64,000 nt of DNA. Source: Falsiroseomonas bella. Its GTDB lineage: Bacteria; Pseudomonadota; Alphaproteobacteria; Acetobacterales; Acetobacteraceae. The position numbers and the translations under genes were made by a program. Positions within the stretch are counted from its first letter, which is position 1, and each line of letters opens with the position of its first letter. This document shows, piece after piece, positions 42,322-51,055 of this stretch. Below the pieces are notes generated by a model, which ran no database searches, was not told where the DNA came from, and worked only from the letters and a program-made list of their open reading frames with translations. The stretch is taken from positions 62,001 through 126,000 of the forward strand of contig NZ_QGNA01000008.1 in the NCBI RefSeq assembly GCF_003173615.1, written 5' to 3'.

Positions 42322-43628
42322 TCGGAAACCACCACCATGCGTGTCTGCGGCACGCGCGTGCCGGTCTCGGCGCAGCCGGTGACGTCCGAGGTGCCCTGGA
42401 AGTCGATCGAGTTCGCGACCAGCACGCTGCAGGCGACGGTGCCGCTGGTGCCGATGAAGCGGACATGGCTGCTCGGGAAATACATCCCGCCGGCCAGGTT
42501 GATGCCGGCCGTGCCGGCGATGTCCACCGCCGGGTTGTTGATGTTGTTCGTGGTGGCGCGAATGTCGCGGTAGAACAGGATGCCGGCGTAGTCGGGATCC
42601 TTCGGCAGCCGGGCGGCGCGGATGTTCACCGTGGAATTGCCGGCGATCTGCACGCCGCCGATCGAGGCCGGGTCGCCGGTGAAGACGAAGACGACGCCCT
42701 CGCCGTTCGTGCAGGTGGGGCAGGTGAGGGAGCCGCCGCCCATCACGAAGAGCGAGCCGTTGAAGAGGTAGTAGGTGCCCGGCTCGACCGTGACGACCTC
42801 GCCGCCGTTGATGCGGATGTCGCCGCAATAGACCTCGCGGTTGTTCTTCTCGAAGGGTGTGAGGTTGCGGTTGTTGCCGCCGCCGCGGTTGGTGCAGCCG
42901 TTGCTCGCGCGCGGCATGACCTTCGTGTTCAGTGCGGTGTAGGGGTCGAGCGTCGGCGGCTGGTATTCGCGGAAGCGCTGGGCGAGGACGACGTTGCCGT
43001 TCTCGCAGTTCAGGCAGGTCGTGACCGTCGAGATGCTGAAGGCGTTGATCGAGAGGCTGTTGCCGACGATCTCCGCGCTGGGGATGCTGCGGCGGTTGGA
43101 AGCGAGCACGCAGTTCGGCGTGTTCACCGCCGTGTTGCCGCCGGCCCAGAGCTGGCCGTTCAGCGCCAGGATGCAGACATTCGAGGCCTCGCGCAGGGAG
43201 GCGACGCTGCGGCCCTGCACGATCGGCGGGGTGGAGAGGAAGAAGCCCGCGGCGCCGAGGCCCTGCTGCTGGCGGATCACCACCTCGACCGCCGTGGCGT
43301 TGCCGACATTCGGACCCGAGCTCGGGGGAATATTCACCGCGACGGTCGTCGGCGCGACATTGGGAAAGCCGTTGCGCGAGGCGACGTCGAGCGCGGCGGT
43401 GCGGGCCTGCGTGGCGCCTGACATGGAGAGCGCCACGGCGGCGATCGCCGATCCGGCATCGGCCGCGTTCTGGGCGCCGCGCCGCGCGGAGTACCAGACC
43501 CCCGCATCGGCGGCGATCGCCACGGCACCGAAGAAGCCGACGGCGGCGGCCGCGAAGGCGAGGGAGCTGACGCCCCGGCGGTCGGCGCGAAGGCTGCGAA
43601 GAAGCGTCCGGGGGGTGAACGACGTCAT
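42318..43628 (-). CDS. TadG-like pilus-associated protein, paralog 1
   Basis: 436 residues from ATG 43628. The N-terminal TadE/TadG-like region (DRRGVSSLAFAAAAVGFFGAV, then DAGVWYSARRGAQNAAD) is one membrane anchor. The external part of ~380 residues is Asn/Gly/Thr-rich, like a parallel beta-helix, with repeated phrases such as PGTYYLFNGSL, VFTGDPASIGG, GILFYRD and GGMYFPSSHVRF. Two CxxC pairs (CLNC and CPTC) and about six further cysteines recur in all three paralogs. Likely an envelope or matrix component of the Tad machine. Coupled to tadE by ATGA. Confidence 0.82.
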   Translation of the reverse strand: MTSFTPRTLLRSLRADRRGVSSLAFAAAAVGFFGAVAIAADAGVWYSARRGAQNAADAGSAIAAVALSMSGATQARTAALDVASRNGFPNVAPTTVAVNIPPSSGPNVGNATAVEVVIRQQQGLGAAGFFLSTPPIVQGRSVASLREASNVCILALNGQLWAGGNTAVNTPNCVLASNRRSIPSAEIVGNSLSINAFSISTVTTCLNCENGNVVLAQRFREYQPPTLDPYTALNTKVMPRASNGCTNRGGGNNRNLTPFEKNNREVYCGDIRINGGEVVTVEPGTYYLFNGSLFVMGGGSLTCPTCTNGEGVVFVFTGDPASIGGVQIAGNSTVNIRAARLPKDPDYAGILFYRDIRATTNNINNPAVDIAGTAGINLAGGMYFPSSHVRFIGTSGTVACSVLVANSIDFQGTSDVTGCAETGTRVPQTRMVVVSE

Positions 43629-43771
43629 GGCTGGCCTGACAACACGCCTGTCTTTTGTCGAACACAGGTATGCTGCCATTCGATTAACGATGCGCGTTCG
43701 AACTTGTCAGGAAATGTCCCGTCCGCGCCGCCGGATTGCTTGCAGGGCGGCGGGATGGGCCGCGGCGGGCC

Positions 43772-45103
43772 TCATTCGGCGACGACCACGATGCGGGTCT
43801 GCGGCACGCGCGTGCCCACCTCGCCGCAGCGCGCGACGCCCGCATTGCCGGTGAACTCGAAGGAGGCGCCGACCAGCACGCCGCAGAGCGCGGTGCCGGC
43901 CGTGCCGTTGAAGCGGGAATGGGCGTTCGGGAAATACATCCCGCCCATCAGGGTCAGGTTGGCCCCGCCATTGATTCGCACGGGCGGGTTGCCGTTGCTG
44001 CCGGTGTTGGTGGCCCGGCCGTCGCGGAACAGCAGCACGCCGCGGAAGTCGGGGTCCGCGGGTGCGTTCGGCGCGCGCAGGTTCTCCACATTGGCGTTGC
44101 CGTTGATGGTGATGTCGCCGATCGAGCCCGGGCTGCCGGTCAGCACGATGGTGACGCCGCTGTCGCCGGTGCAGGTGGGGCAGCGCAAGGTGCCGCCCTG
44201 CAGCGAAAGCGAGGCGTTGTTCAGGTAGTAGGTGCCGGGGCTCAGCGTCAGGGTGCGGTTGCCGCTGAGCCGGATGTCGTCGCAATAGGCGCGGCGGCCA
44301 TTGGTCTCGTAGGGGGCGAGCGAGGTCGGGTTGTTGCCCGGGTCGAGGCAGGTGCCGGCGTTGAAGATGGGCAGCAGCTTCGCATCCAGGTGGGCGAAGG
44401 GGTTCTCCACAGGCACCTGCCATTCCGCGGCGCGCTGGGTGAGCTGGAAGCGGCTGCTGGTGCAGTTCGGGCAGCTGCCGACGGTGCTGAGGCTGAAGGC
44501 GATCACGTCGAAGCTGTTGCCGTTGGTCTCGACGCCGGCGAGGCTCCGCCGATTCGAGGCGAGCACGCAGTTCGGCGCATCCACCACGGAATTGCCGCCG
44601 AAGGAGAGGGTGCCGGTCAGCGCCAGCACGCAGACATTGCTGGCGTCGCGCAACGAGGCGACGCTACGGCCCTGCACGGTGGGCGCGGCACTGAGGAAGA
44701 AGCCGGCCGCGCCGAGGCTCTGCTGCTGGCGGACGATCACCTCGACGGCGGAGGGGTTGGTGCTATTCGCACCGCTGCTGGGCGGGATGTTCACCGCGAC
44801 GCTGGTCGGCGCCAGGTTCGGGAAGCCGTTGCGCGCGGCCACGTCGAGGCCGGCGGTGCGGGCCGGCGCGGCGCCGGACATGGCGAGGGAGGTTGCCGCC
44901 GCGGCGGCGGCGACATCGGCGGCGTTCTGCGCGCCGCGCCGTGCGGAGTACCAGACGCCGGCATCGGCGGCGATGGCCACCGCGCCGAACAGCACCACGG
45001 CGGTTCCGGCGAAGGCCATGGTCGTGACGCCCCGCCGGTCGCGCGGCAGCGACCGCGCAAGGCGAGAAAATATTGTTTCGCGCTGATGTTTTGATGCCGA
45101 CAT
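43772..45103 (-). CDS. TadG-like pilus-associated protein, paralog 2
   Basis: 443 residues. Same architecture as paralog 1: anchor DRRGVTTMAFAGTAVVLFGAV plus DAGVWYSARRGAQNAAD (identical in that block to copy 1), then the beta-type domain with CPNC, CPTC, PGTYYLNNASLSL, VLTGSPGSIG, GVLLFRDGRAT and GGMYFPNAHSRFNG. It lies 143 bp upstream of paralog 1 on the same strand and is divergent from flp1 (270 bp). The region upstream of ATG 45103 is A/T-richer and may hold its promoter. Confidence 0.82.
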   Translation of the reverse strand: MSASKHQRETIFSRLARSLPRDRRGVTTMAFAGTAVVLFGAVAIAADAGVWYSARRGAQNAADVAAAAAATSLAMSGAAPARTAGLDVAARNGFPNLAPTSVAVNIPPSSGANSTNPSAVEVIVRQQQSLGAAGFFLSAAPTVQGRSVASLRDASNVCVLALTGTLSFGGNSVVDAPNCVLASNRRSLAGVETNGNSFDVIAFSLSTVGSCPNCTSSRFQLTQRAAEWQVPVENPFAHLDAKLLPIFNAGTCLDPGNNPTSLAPYETNGRRAYCDDIRLSGNRTLTLSPGTYYLNNASLSLQGGTLRCPTCTGDSGVTIVLTGSPGSIGDITINGNANVENLRAPNAPADPDFRGVLLFRDGRATNTGSNGNPPVRINGGANLTLMGGMYFPNAHSRFNGTAGTALCGVLVGASFEFTGNAGVARCGEVGTRVPQTRIVVVAE

Positions 45104-45373
45104 GAGGCAGTTATGCCGGCACGGGAAAGATGAACGCGTTTGAAATGGTAACGATTGGCTTTCGGCACGACGCGGCGGGAGGAAGGCGCCTGCGCTTGTT
45201 CGATTTTGTAGGAATTCCGCGGATCGCCGCAGTTCGCGTTTGCAACGTTCCTGCGCAAGGCCTTAAGACTCGTCTCGGTTGTCTCCGCCGCTGGACAGGC
45301 GCGAAGGCTCCCGCCGGCCGCTTCTGGCTACAGCGCAGCGCCGGCAGCAACGCGTCCGTTCGAGGAGACTGCG
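45104..45373. promoter_or_regulatory. Divergent intergenic region between tadG paralog 2 and flp1
   Basis: 270 bp with clearly lower G+C in 45115-45270 than the flanking genes. It must contain the start signals for the minus-strand tadG2/tadG1/tadE unit and for flp1 on plus. GAGGAG just before 45374 is the flp1 ribosome site. I could not assign promoter boxes with confidence. Confidence 0.4.
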
Positions 45374-45553
45374 ATGATCGCGATGGCCGGTGCGCCGCTC
45401 CGTCGCCTGCTGGCCGACCGGCGCGGGCTCAAGGCCATCGAGTATGGGATCCTCGCGGCCTTCGTGGTCGTGGCGGTGGCCGGGCTGACCGGTCCGCTCG
45501 ATACGCTGCTGACGGACATCTACGACACGATGCTGTCGAAGGTGCCGTCGTAA
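45374..45553 (+). CDS. Flp-type IVb pilin, copy 1
   Basis: 59 residues. A basic leader (PLRRLLADRRG) is followed by LKAIEYGILAAFVVVAVAG: the Flp motif with Gly at -1 and Glu-Tyr at +4/+5 of the mature pilin, then one hydrophobic helix and a short acidic tail ending LSKVPS. It should be cleaved by the CpaA-type peptidase and polymerised. It is an isolated gene between minus-strand tadG paralogs, not in the export operon. GAGGAGACTGCG precedes ATG 45374. Total length is like flp2, but the mature sequences differ. Confidence 0.88.
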   Translation: MIAMAGAPLRRLLADRRGLKAIEYGILAAFVVVAVAGLTGPLDTLLTDIYDTMLSKVPS

Positions 45554-45742
45554 GGCAGGGCAGGATCGGGGCGAAGAAGCCGATCGGGCGGCCATCCTCC
45601 AGAAGGCGATGAAGCTGGAGCAGCCGCCGCCAGTCCGGCGGAACCGCGAAGCGGCTCCAGGCTTCGGCGCGCTGCGGCGCCATCCCCGCCCGGGTGGCGC
45701 GGAACCCCGTCGCGCCGCGCCGGCGCCTGCCGCCATGCATGG

Positions 45743-47056
45743 TCAGTTCGCGAAGGCGACGACGCGTGCCTGCGGCACGGCGGTCCCCGTCCTCGAGCAC
45801 TGGGAGGCGGTGGCGCTGCCGCCGAACTCGATCGCGGCGGCCACGAGGATGCTGCAGCCCGTTGCGCTGCTGTTGCCGTTGAAGCGCACATCGGCATTCG
45901 GGAAATACATCCCCCCAGCCAGGGAAAGCTGCGCCCCACCATTGACGCGCACCGCCGGGTTGCCGCCGCCGAGCCCGTTGGTGGCGCGCGGGTCGCGGTA
46001 GAACAGCACGCCGCTGTAGTCCGGGTCGGCCGCCGTGGTCGGCGCCTGAAGGCGCACGACCGCATTCGCGCTGATGTCGATGCCGCCGACCTTCGATGCG
46101 TCGCCGGTCAGCACGAAGGTGACGCCGGCGCCCCCCGTGCAGGTCGGGCAGTTCACCCGCCCACTCTGGATCACCAGCGAGGCGTTGTGCAGGTAATAGG
46201 TGCCGGGCTCGAGCGTCAGCGTGGCATTGGCGTTGAGCTTGATGTCCTTGCAATAGGCGCGGCGCCCGTTCCGCTCATAGGGCAGCAGGCTCGTCGGGTT
46301 GTTGCCCGGATCGATGCAGGTGCCGTTGCCGAAGGCCGGCAGGATCTTGTCGTCGAGCGCGGCGAAGGGATTGCTCGCGGGCACCTGCCACTCGGCCGCG
46401 GGCTGGGTGAGGCTTATGCCGCTGCCGCTGCAATTCTGGCAGGAGCCGACGGTGGTGATGCCATAGGCCTCGACGCTGCCGCCGCCCGAGACGGTGACGC
46501 CGACATCGGCGGGCCGGTTGGAGGCCAGCATGCAGCCTGGCGTGCTGACATTGGCGCCGCCGGAGAAGGCGAGCTGGCCGGTCAGGGCCAGGACGCAGAC
46601 ATCGGCGTTGCTGCGCAGGATGCCCACGCTGCGGCCGCGCACGGTCGGCGGGGTGGAGAGGAAGAAGCCGGAGGCGCCGAGCGACTGCGTCTGGCGGACG
46701 ATGACCTCGACGGCGCCGGGCGTGGCGCGGTTGGGGCCGCTGGTCGGGGGGACGTTGACCTCGATCGTGGTGCTGGCGTCCGCGGCGAAGCCGTTGCGGG
46801 CGGCGACGTCGCGCGCGACGGTCTGGACCTGGCCGGCGCCGCGCATGGCGAGGGTGACGGCGCCTGCCGCGGCGGCGGAATCGGCTGCCGACTGCGCCCC
46901 GCGCCGCGCGGCGTACCAGACGCCGCTGTCGGTCGCGACGGCGAGGGCGCCGAACACCATGACCGCGCCGGCGGCGAAACTGATCGTGGTAAGGCCGCGG
47001 CGGTCCTTGCGCAATCTGGTGAGATTTGCCCGAAGAGCTCCGTCCAGCATCGTCAT
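45743..47056 (-). CDS. TadG-like pilus-associated protein, paralog 3
   Basis: 437 residues from ATG 47056. Anchor DRRGLTTISFAAGAVMVFGAL and DSGVWYAARRGAQSAAD, then the shared external domain with CQNC, CPTC, PGTYYLHNASLVI, VLTGDASKVGG, GVLFYRDPRAT and GGMYFPNADVRFNG. It is closer to paralog 2 in length and phrasing (AAEWQVP, CxDPGNNPTSL, GRRAYC are shared). It is convergent with flp1 (189 bp between the 3' ends) and transcribed away from the flp2 operon. Confidence 0.82.
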   Translation of the reverse strand: MTMLDGALRANLTRLRKDRRGLTTISFAAGAVMVFGALAVATDSGVWYAARRGAQSAADSAAAAGAVTLAMRGAGQVQTVARDVAARNGFAADASTTIEVNVPPTSGPNRATPGAVEVIVRQTQSLGASGFFLSTPPTVRGRSVGILRSNADVCVLALTGQLAFSGGANVSTPGCMLASNRPADVGVTVSGGGSVEAYGITTVGSCQNCSGSGISLTQPAAEWQVPASNPFAALDDKILPAFGNGTCIDPGNNPTSLLPYERNGRRAYCKDIKLNANATLTLEPGTYYLHNASLVIQSGRVNCPTCTGGAGVTFVLTGDASKVGGIDISANAVVRLQAPTTAADPDYSGVLFYRDPRATNGLGGGNPAVRVNGGAQLSLAGGMYFPNADVRFNGNSSATGCSILVAAAIEFGGSATASQCSRTGTAVPQARVVAFAN

Positions 47057-47478
47057 TGCCCCGTTTTTGAGACTGTTCGTGTGAATTGACGATGTATGGT
47101 GCCTCGCTCACGATCTTCAGACAACCTTCGAATTGTCAGGTTTTGTGCGGGCGCGAAGCTTACATTGTAAGAAACAGGCGCCACAAAATCACGATGTCGG
47201 CCGGCGTAAATACAAACCGCACCGGTGAGCAGACATCATTCGAGGCCGGACGAATTCTTCTGTCTGCCTGCGTGGATGCTTGTAAATTGGCTGTTCGGAA
47301 TTGTAGGAATGGACCCTCTGCGGCCATTTAACGATTGCCTCGTTGCGCCGCACGGATAAATGATCTCCCCGGACGCGCTGCTCCGGTTCCCCGGCGTGGA
47401 CGACGATCCGGCCCGGCGGACCACTCCGCAGGGTCCGCCAGACCCGCAACCGTGATCCTCAAGAGGGGAGTTATCCAA
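47057..47478. promoter_or_regulatory. 422-bp divergent intergenic region between tadG paralog 3 and the flp2 operon
   Basis: The longest gene-free stretch in the window, noticeably A/T-rich from 47075 to 47340. It contains TTCGAATTGTCAGG at 47127-47140, preceded by GACAA at 47120, giving an imperfect dyad around TTCGAA. A very similar TTCGAACTTGTCAGG lies upstream of tadG paralog 1 at about 43697-43711. Open frames here (for example 47086-47331 plus) lack a ribosome site and the local codon bias. It must hold the main Tad operon promoter, but I cannot place its boxes. Confidence 0.45.
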
Positions 47479-47658
47479 ATGCGTGACCTTCTGATCGTTT
47501 CCGCCCAGCGCCTCCTCGGTGACAAGCGCGGCATCTCCGCGATCGAGTACGGCGTGCTCGGCGCCGTCGTCGTGGTGGCGGTCGCCGCCCTGGCCACCCC
47601 GCTGGGCACGCTGTTCACCGACGTGTTCGACAGCATCTCGGCCAAGGTCCCGGCCTGA
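47479..47658 (+). CDS. Flp-type IVb pilin, copy 2 (head of the Tad operon)
   Basis: 59 residues. The leader MRDLLIVSAQRLLGDKRG ends at the prepilin site, followed by ISAIEYGVLGAVVVVAVAAL with the conserved Glu-Tyr, then a short tail ending SAKVPA. It is the expected major pilin because it opens the cpaA-tadD operon. AAGAGGGGAG precedes ATG 47479. It matches flp1 in size and motif but not in tail sequence. Confidence 0.92.
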   Translation: MRDLLIVSAQRLLGDKRGISAIEYGVLGAVVVVAVAALATPLGTLFTDVFDSISAKVPA

Positions 47659-47735
47659 TCAGGCTCGGAGCCGCGGCGGACGGCCCGCCGCCGCCGCGGC
47701 TCCACCTTCTTCCCTCCCGCCAAGAGACGATCGCG

Positions 47736-48221
47736 ATGCTGCTGCTCGTCACGACGGCCATCCTCGCCTTCGCCGCCTGGTCGGACCTCGCCACGCGCAC
47801 CATTCCCGACTGGTGCAGCCTCGCCCTGCTCGCGCTGGGCATCGCCTTCCGGCTGATCGAGGGGCCCACGGCGGCCCTCTCCTCCCTCGCCATGGCCTTC
47901 GTCATCGGCGGCGGCTTCCTCTTCCTGCATGCCCGCGGGTTCATCGGCGGCGGCGACGTCAAGCTGATCGCGGCCCTGGCCGTGGGCACGGCCCCTTCCG
48001 CGATGCCCGACCTGCTCTTCGCCATCGGCCTTGCCGGCGGCGCCCTCGGGATCGCCTACCTCGCCATGTCGCGCGTGATGCCGCGCCCCGCGCTCCGCCC
48101 CAACGCCGCGCTGCCGATGCGCGTGGCGGTGGTGGAGGCGAACCGCATCGCCCGTCGCGGCCCCCTTCCCTACGCGCTTGCCATCGCCGCCGGCACCGTC
48201 GCGGCGGGCCTCGGAGCATAG
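47736..48221 (+). CDS. cpaA: Prepilin peptidase of the Tad system (CpaA/TadV)
   Basis: 161 residues with about five membrane helices. The two catalytic aspartates of A24 aspartyl prepilin peptidases are in WSDLATRTIPD and FIGGGDVKL. It lacks the N-methylation domain, as is normal for TadV/CpaA. It cleaves the Flp and TadE/F leaders. It starts 77 bp after flp2, and cpaB follows 4 bp later. Confidence 0.92.
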   Translation: MLLLVTTAILAFAAWSDLATRTIPDWCSLALLALGIAFRLIEGPTAALSSLAMAFVIGGGFLFLHARGFIGGGDVKLIAALAVGTAPSAMPDLLFAIGLAGGALGIAYLAMSRVMPRPALRPNAALPMRVAVVEANRIARRGPLPYALAIAAGTVAAGLGA

Positions 48222-48225
48222 ACCC

Positions 48226-49068
48226 ATGACCTGGCGCCGACTGGCCATCGTCCTTCTCCTGCTCGCCGCCGGCGGCCTCGGCGGCGTCGCGATGCGCGGC
48301 CATCCGCCCGCGCCGACGATCAACGCAGAGGCCGCGCCGGCGCCGCCGCCGCCGCCCGCCACCGCGCGCGTCCTTGCCGCGGCGCGCCCGCTGCCCTCCG
48401 GCACGCTGCTGAACGAGGCGGATATCTCGATCGTCGAGGTGCCGACGCCGCCGGTGGACAGCCTGCTGGCGACCGCCTCCTCCATCGCGGATTTCCGTGG
48501 CGCGCTGGTGCGCCGCTTCGTCCCGCCCGGCGCGCCGCTGACGCGGGACGACGTGATGCATCCCGGCGAGCGGGGCTTCCTCGCCGCGGTTCTGCGCCAG
48601 GGCTATCGTGCGATCAGCATAGGCGTGGATGCGGTGACCGGCGCCGGCGGCCTGGTGGCGCCGGGCGACCTGGTGGACCTCGTGCTGGTGCAGACGCTGA
48701 ACGCGGCCGAGGCGCCTGCCTCCCGCCGCGTCATCGCGGAGACCGTCGAGACCGGCCTGCGCGTGATCGCCATCGACCAGCAGATCACGCAGGGCAACCA
48801 GGCCAACGCCCTCGGCCAGCAGCGCGTGGCCCGCACCGTGACCCTCGAGGTCTCGCCGGAGGCGGCGGAGCGCGTCGCGGTGGCCGAGCAGCTCGGCCGC
48901 CTGGCCGTGACGGTGCGCGCCGCGCTCGACGAGGAGAAGACGCTGCGCACGGCCATGCCGGTGTTCGGCGGCGACGTCTCCAACGCGCTCGGCAATCCCG
49001 ACAACCCGACGCCGGCCCGCATGCGGGTGATCCAGGGCAACGACACGCAGGAGGTCACCTTCCGGTGA
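48226..49068 (+). CDS. cpaB: Flp pilus assembly protein CpaB/RcpC
   Basis: 280 residues. One N-terminal membrane anchor, then a SAF-like domain (VLAAARPLPSGTLLNEADI) and the RcpC part with RAISIGVDAVTGAGGLVAPGDLVDLVLVQ. CpaB is periplasmic and associates with the secretin. ATG 48226 has no strong ribosome site and the gene is close to cpaA, so coupling is likely. Its stop overlaps cpaC by GTGA. Confidence 0.92.
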   Translation: MTWRRLAIVLLLLAAGGLGGVAMRGHPPAPTINAEAAPAPPPPPATARVLAAARPLPSGTLLNEADISIVEVPTPPVDSLLATASSIADFRGALVRRFVPPGAPLTRDDVMHPGERGFLAAVLRQGYRAISIGVDAVTGAGGLVAPGDLVDLVLVQTLNAAEAPASRRVIAETVETGLRVIAIDQQITQGNQANALGQQRVARTVTLEVSPEAAERVAVAEQLGRLAVTVRAALDEEKTLRTAMPVFGGDVSNALGNPDNPTPARMRVIQGNDTQEVTFR

Positions 49069-50690
49069 GGCCGCTTTCCATCCCCCTGCTCGCCCTCGCG
49101 CTGGCGCCGTTGCTCGCGCCGGCCCCGGCCGCCGCCCAGGTGCCCTCGCTGCGCCCCGAGGCGTTGGCGGCGACGCCGCTCGGCGCGGTTCCGGCGCAGG
49201 CGACGATCCCGCCGGCGATCCCGCCGCGCAACTTCGCGCAGGCGCCGCTGCGCCCGCTGCAGGACCGCACCGCGGCCGAGCCCGCCGCGACGCCGGCGCC
49301 GGCCGCACCTGTGCCGCTGCGGCTCGAGGCCGGCACCGGCCGGCTGCTGACGCTGCCGGGCGCGGCGACCACGGTGATCGCCGCCGACCCGCGCGTGGCC
49401 CGGGTGCAGCCTTCCTCGCCGACCAGCGTGTTCATCATGGCGGTGGACAACGGCCGCACGACGGTGGTCGCGACCAACGACGTCGGCCGCCCGGTCGCCG
49501 AATACGACGTGACCGTCTATGGCGGGCGCGTGCAGGGCGAGCGCGGCCCGGGCGGCGAGCGCGCCGCCGCACCCGCCGCGCGGCCGCTGAACCCGCGGCA
49601 GATCGAATCGCAGATCCGCTCGCTGATGAGCGGGCCGGGGCGGGTGCAGGTGCGCGCCGCGGGCCGCGCGCTGGTGCTCTCCGGCACCGTCTCCACCGCC
49701 GCCGAGGCGCGGCGGATCGAGGCGATCGCGCGCGGCATGGCGAATGCCGACACCGAGATCGTCAACGAGATCGGCGTGCTCTCCGCCATCCAGGTGAACA
49801 TCCGGGTGCGCGTGGCGGAGATCTCGCGCGACCTGACGCGGCAGTTCGGCTTCAACTGGGCGGCGCTCGGCAATCCGGGCAACTGGGCCTACGGCATCGC
49901 CTCCGGCGCGGCGGCCGGGCCGCTCAACGCCGTGATCGGGGGCGCGATCGGCAGCGGCGTGGCCGGCGCCTCGCCCCAGCGCCTCGGGCTTCGCTTCAAC
50001 GACGGCACGAACGACATCAACGGCATCATCGATGCGCTGGCGGCCGACAACCTGGTCTCCATCCTGGCCGAGCCGAACCTGACGGCGCAGTCGGGCGAGG
50101 TGGCGAGCTTCCTCGCCGGCGGCGAGTTCCCGATCCCCGTCGCGGGCAGCGGCGCGGACGGCAACAACAGCGTGACCATCGAGTTCAAGACCTTCGGCGT
50201 GAGCCTCGCCTTCGTGCCCATCGTCCTGGGCAACGACCGCCTGACGCTGCGCGTGCGCCCGGAGGTGAGCGAGCTCAGCGAGCAGGGCGCGATCAGCCTG
50301 CCGCTGGCCGGCGGCACCATCCGCATCCCGGCGCTGTCGGTGCGCCGCGCCGAGACGACGATCGAACTGGGCAGCGGGCAGAGCTTCGCGATCGCGGGAC
50401 TTCTGCAGCGGAACACGGCTCAGCTGACCGAAGGCGTCAACGGGCTGACCGACATCCCGGTGCTCGGCGCGCTGTTCCGCTCCGACCGCTTCCAGCGGCG
50501 CGAGACGGAGCTGGTGATCATCGTCACGCCCTATCTCGTGCAGCCGGTCTCGAACCCGACCGCGCTGGCCGCGCCCACCGACAACTTCCGCCCGGCGACC
50601 AGCCTGGAGCGCATCCTGATGCAGCGGCAGGTCTCCGCCGTGCCGCCGGGCGCGCCCATCCCGCCGGGCCTCGGCTTCCGGTTCGAGTGA
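49065..50690 (+). CDS. cpaC: Tad outer-membrane secretin CpaC/RcpA
   Basis: 541 residues from a GTG start overlapping cpaB. A cleavable signal peptide ends near PAAAQ. An N-terminal pilus-assembly domain (TLPGAATTVIAADPRVARVQ) and a BON-like segment (LVLSGTVSTAAEARRIEAIA) precede the secretin core. The core has VRVAEISRDLTRQFG, EPNLTAQSGEVASFLAGGE and the end ELVIIVTPYLVQP. It forms the outer-membrane pore for the Flp pilus. Confidence 0.94.
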   Translation: MRPLSIPLLALALAPLLAPAPAAAQVPSLRPEALAATPLGAVPAQATIPPAIPPRNFAQAPLRPLQDRTAAEPAATPAPAAPVPLRLEAGTGRLLTLPGAATTVIAADPRVARVQPSSPTSVFIMAVDNGRTTVVATNDVGRPVAEYDVTVYGGRVQGERGPGGERAAAPAARPLNPRQIESQIRSLMSGPGRVQVRAAGRALVLSGTVSTAAEARRIEAIARGMANADTEIVNEIGVLSAIQVNIRVRVAEISRDLTRQFGFNWAALGNPGNWAYGIASGAAAGPLNAVIGGAIGSGVAGASPQRLGLRFNDGTNDINGIIDALAADNLVSILAEPNLTAQSGEVASFLAGGEFPIPVAGSGADGNNSVTIEFKTFGVSLAFVPIVLGNDRLTLRVRPEVSELSEQGAISLPLAGGTIRIPALSVRRAETTIELGSGQSFAIAGLLQRNTAQLTEGVNGLTDIPVLGALFRSDRFQRRETELVIIVTPYLVQPVSNPTALAAPTDNFRPATSLERILMQRQVSAVPPGAPIPPGLGFRFE

Positions 50691-50704
50691 CCTCGGAGAT
50701 GCCC

Positions 50705-51055
50705 ATGCGAAAGCCCTCCTTCCTGATCTGGCTGCCGCTGGCGCTCGCCGCCGGCGCCTGCACGGATCCCGAGCCCTTCACGCGGCCCGGCACCTGGCAG
50801 GCGACCGGCGCCAACGACGCGAACCTGCGCGCGATGATCGCGAACCCGGCCGACCTGCAGCGCGGCCAGGCGCCTGCGACCGCCGCGCGCGGCGAGGCGG
50901 CGGCGATCGCGGCCGCGCGGCTCGGTGCGCCCTCGGCCTCGGGCCAGGGCGGGGAGAATGGCGGCGGCGGCGGTGGCGCCGGCGGCGCCGCGGGGCAACC
51001 AGTGAGGGGGATACCGGCCTTGCCGCCGCTGTCTGGCCAATATGTCCGCAACTAG
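50705..51055 (+). CDS. CpaD-like lipoprotein, short form
   Basis: 116 residues from ATG 50705 (CGGAG upstream). Signal peptide and a probable lipobox ending AGAC. The block GANDANLRAMIANPADLQRG matches the C-terminal NLAAMVADPADL region of CpaD as I remember it, but CpaD is usually about 200 residues or more, so the N-terminal half is missing. A Gly-rich tail (GENGGGGGGAGGAAG) follows. Position between cpaC and cpaE supports the call. The 3' end overlaps cpaE by 14 bp. Confidence 0.78.
   Translation: MRKPSFLIWLPLALAAGACTDPEPFTRPGTWQATGANDANLRAMIANPADLQRGQAPATAARGEAAAIAAARLGAPSASGQGGENGGGGGGAGGAAGQPVRGIPALPPLSGQYVRN

Noticed and set aside
47086-47331. An 81-codon frame in the flp2 upstream region
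   Set aside because: No ribosome site, codon use unlike neighbours, several Cys/Arg-rich stretches without pattern, and it lies in A/T-rich promoter-like DNA.
47340-47478. Sigma-54 promoter for the Tad operon
   Set aside because: I looked for TGGCAC-N5-TTGC and found only GC-rich partial matches without both invariant GG and GC dinucleotides at proper spacing.
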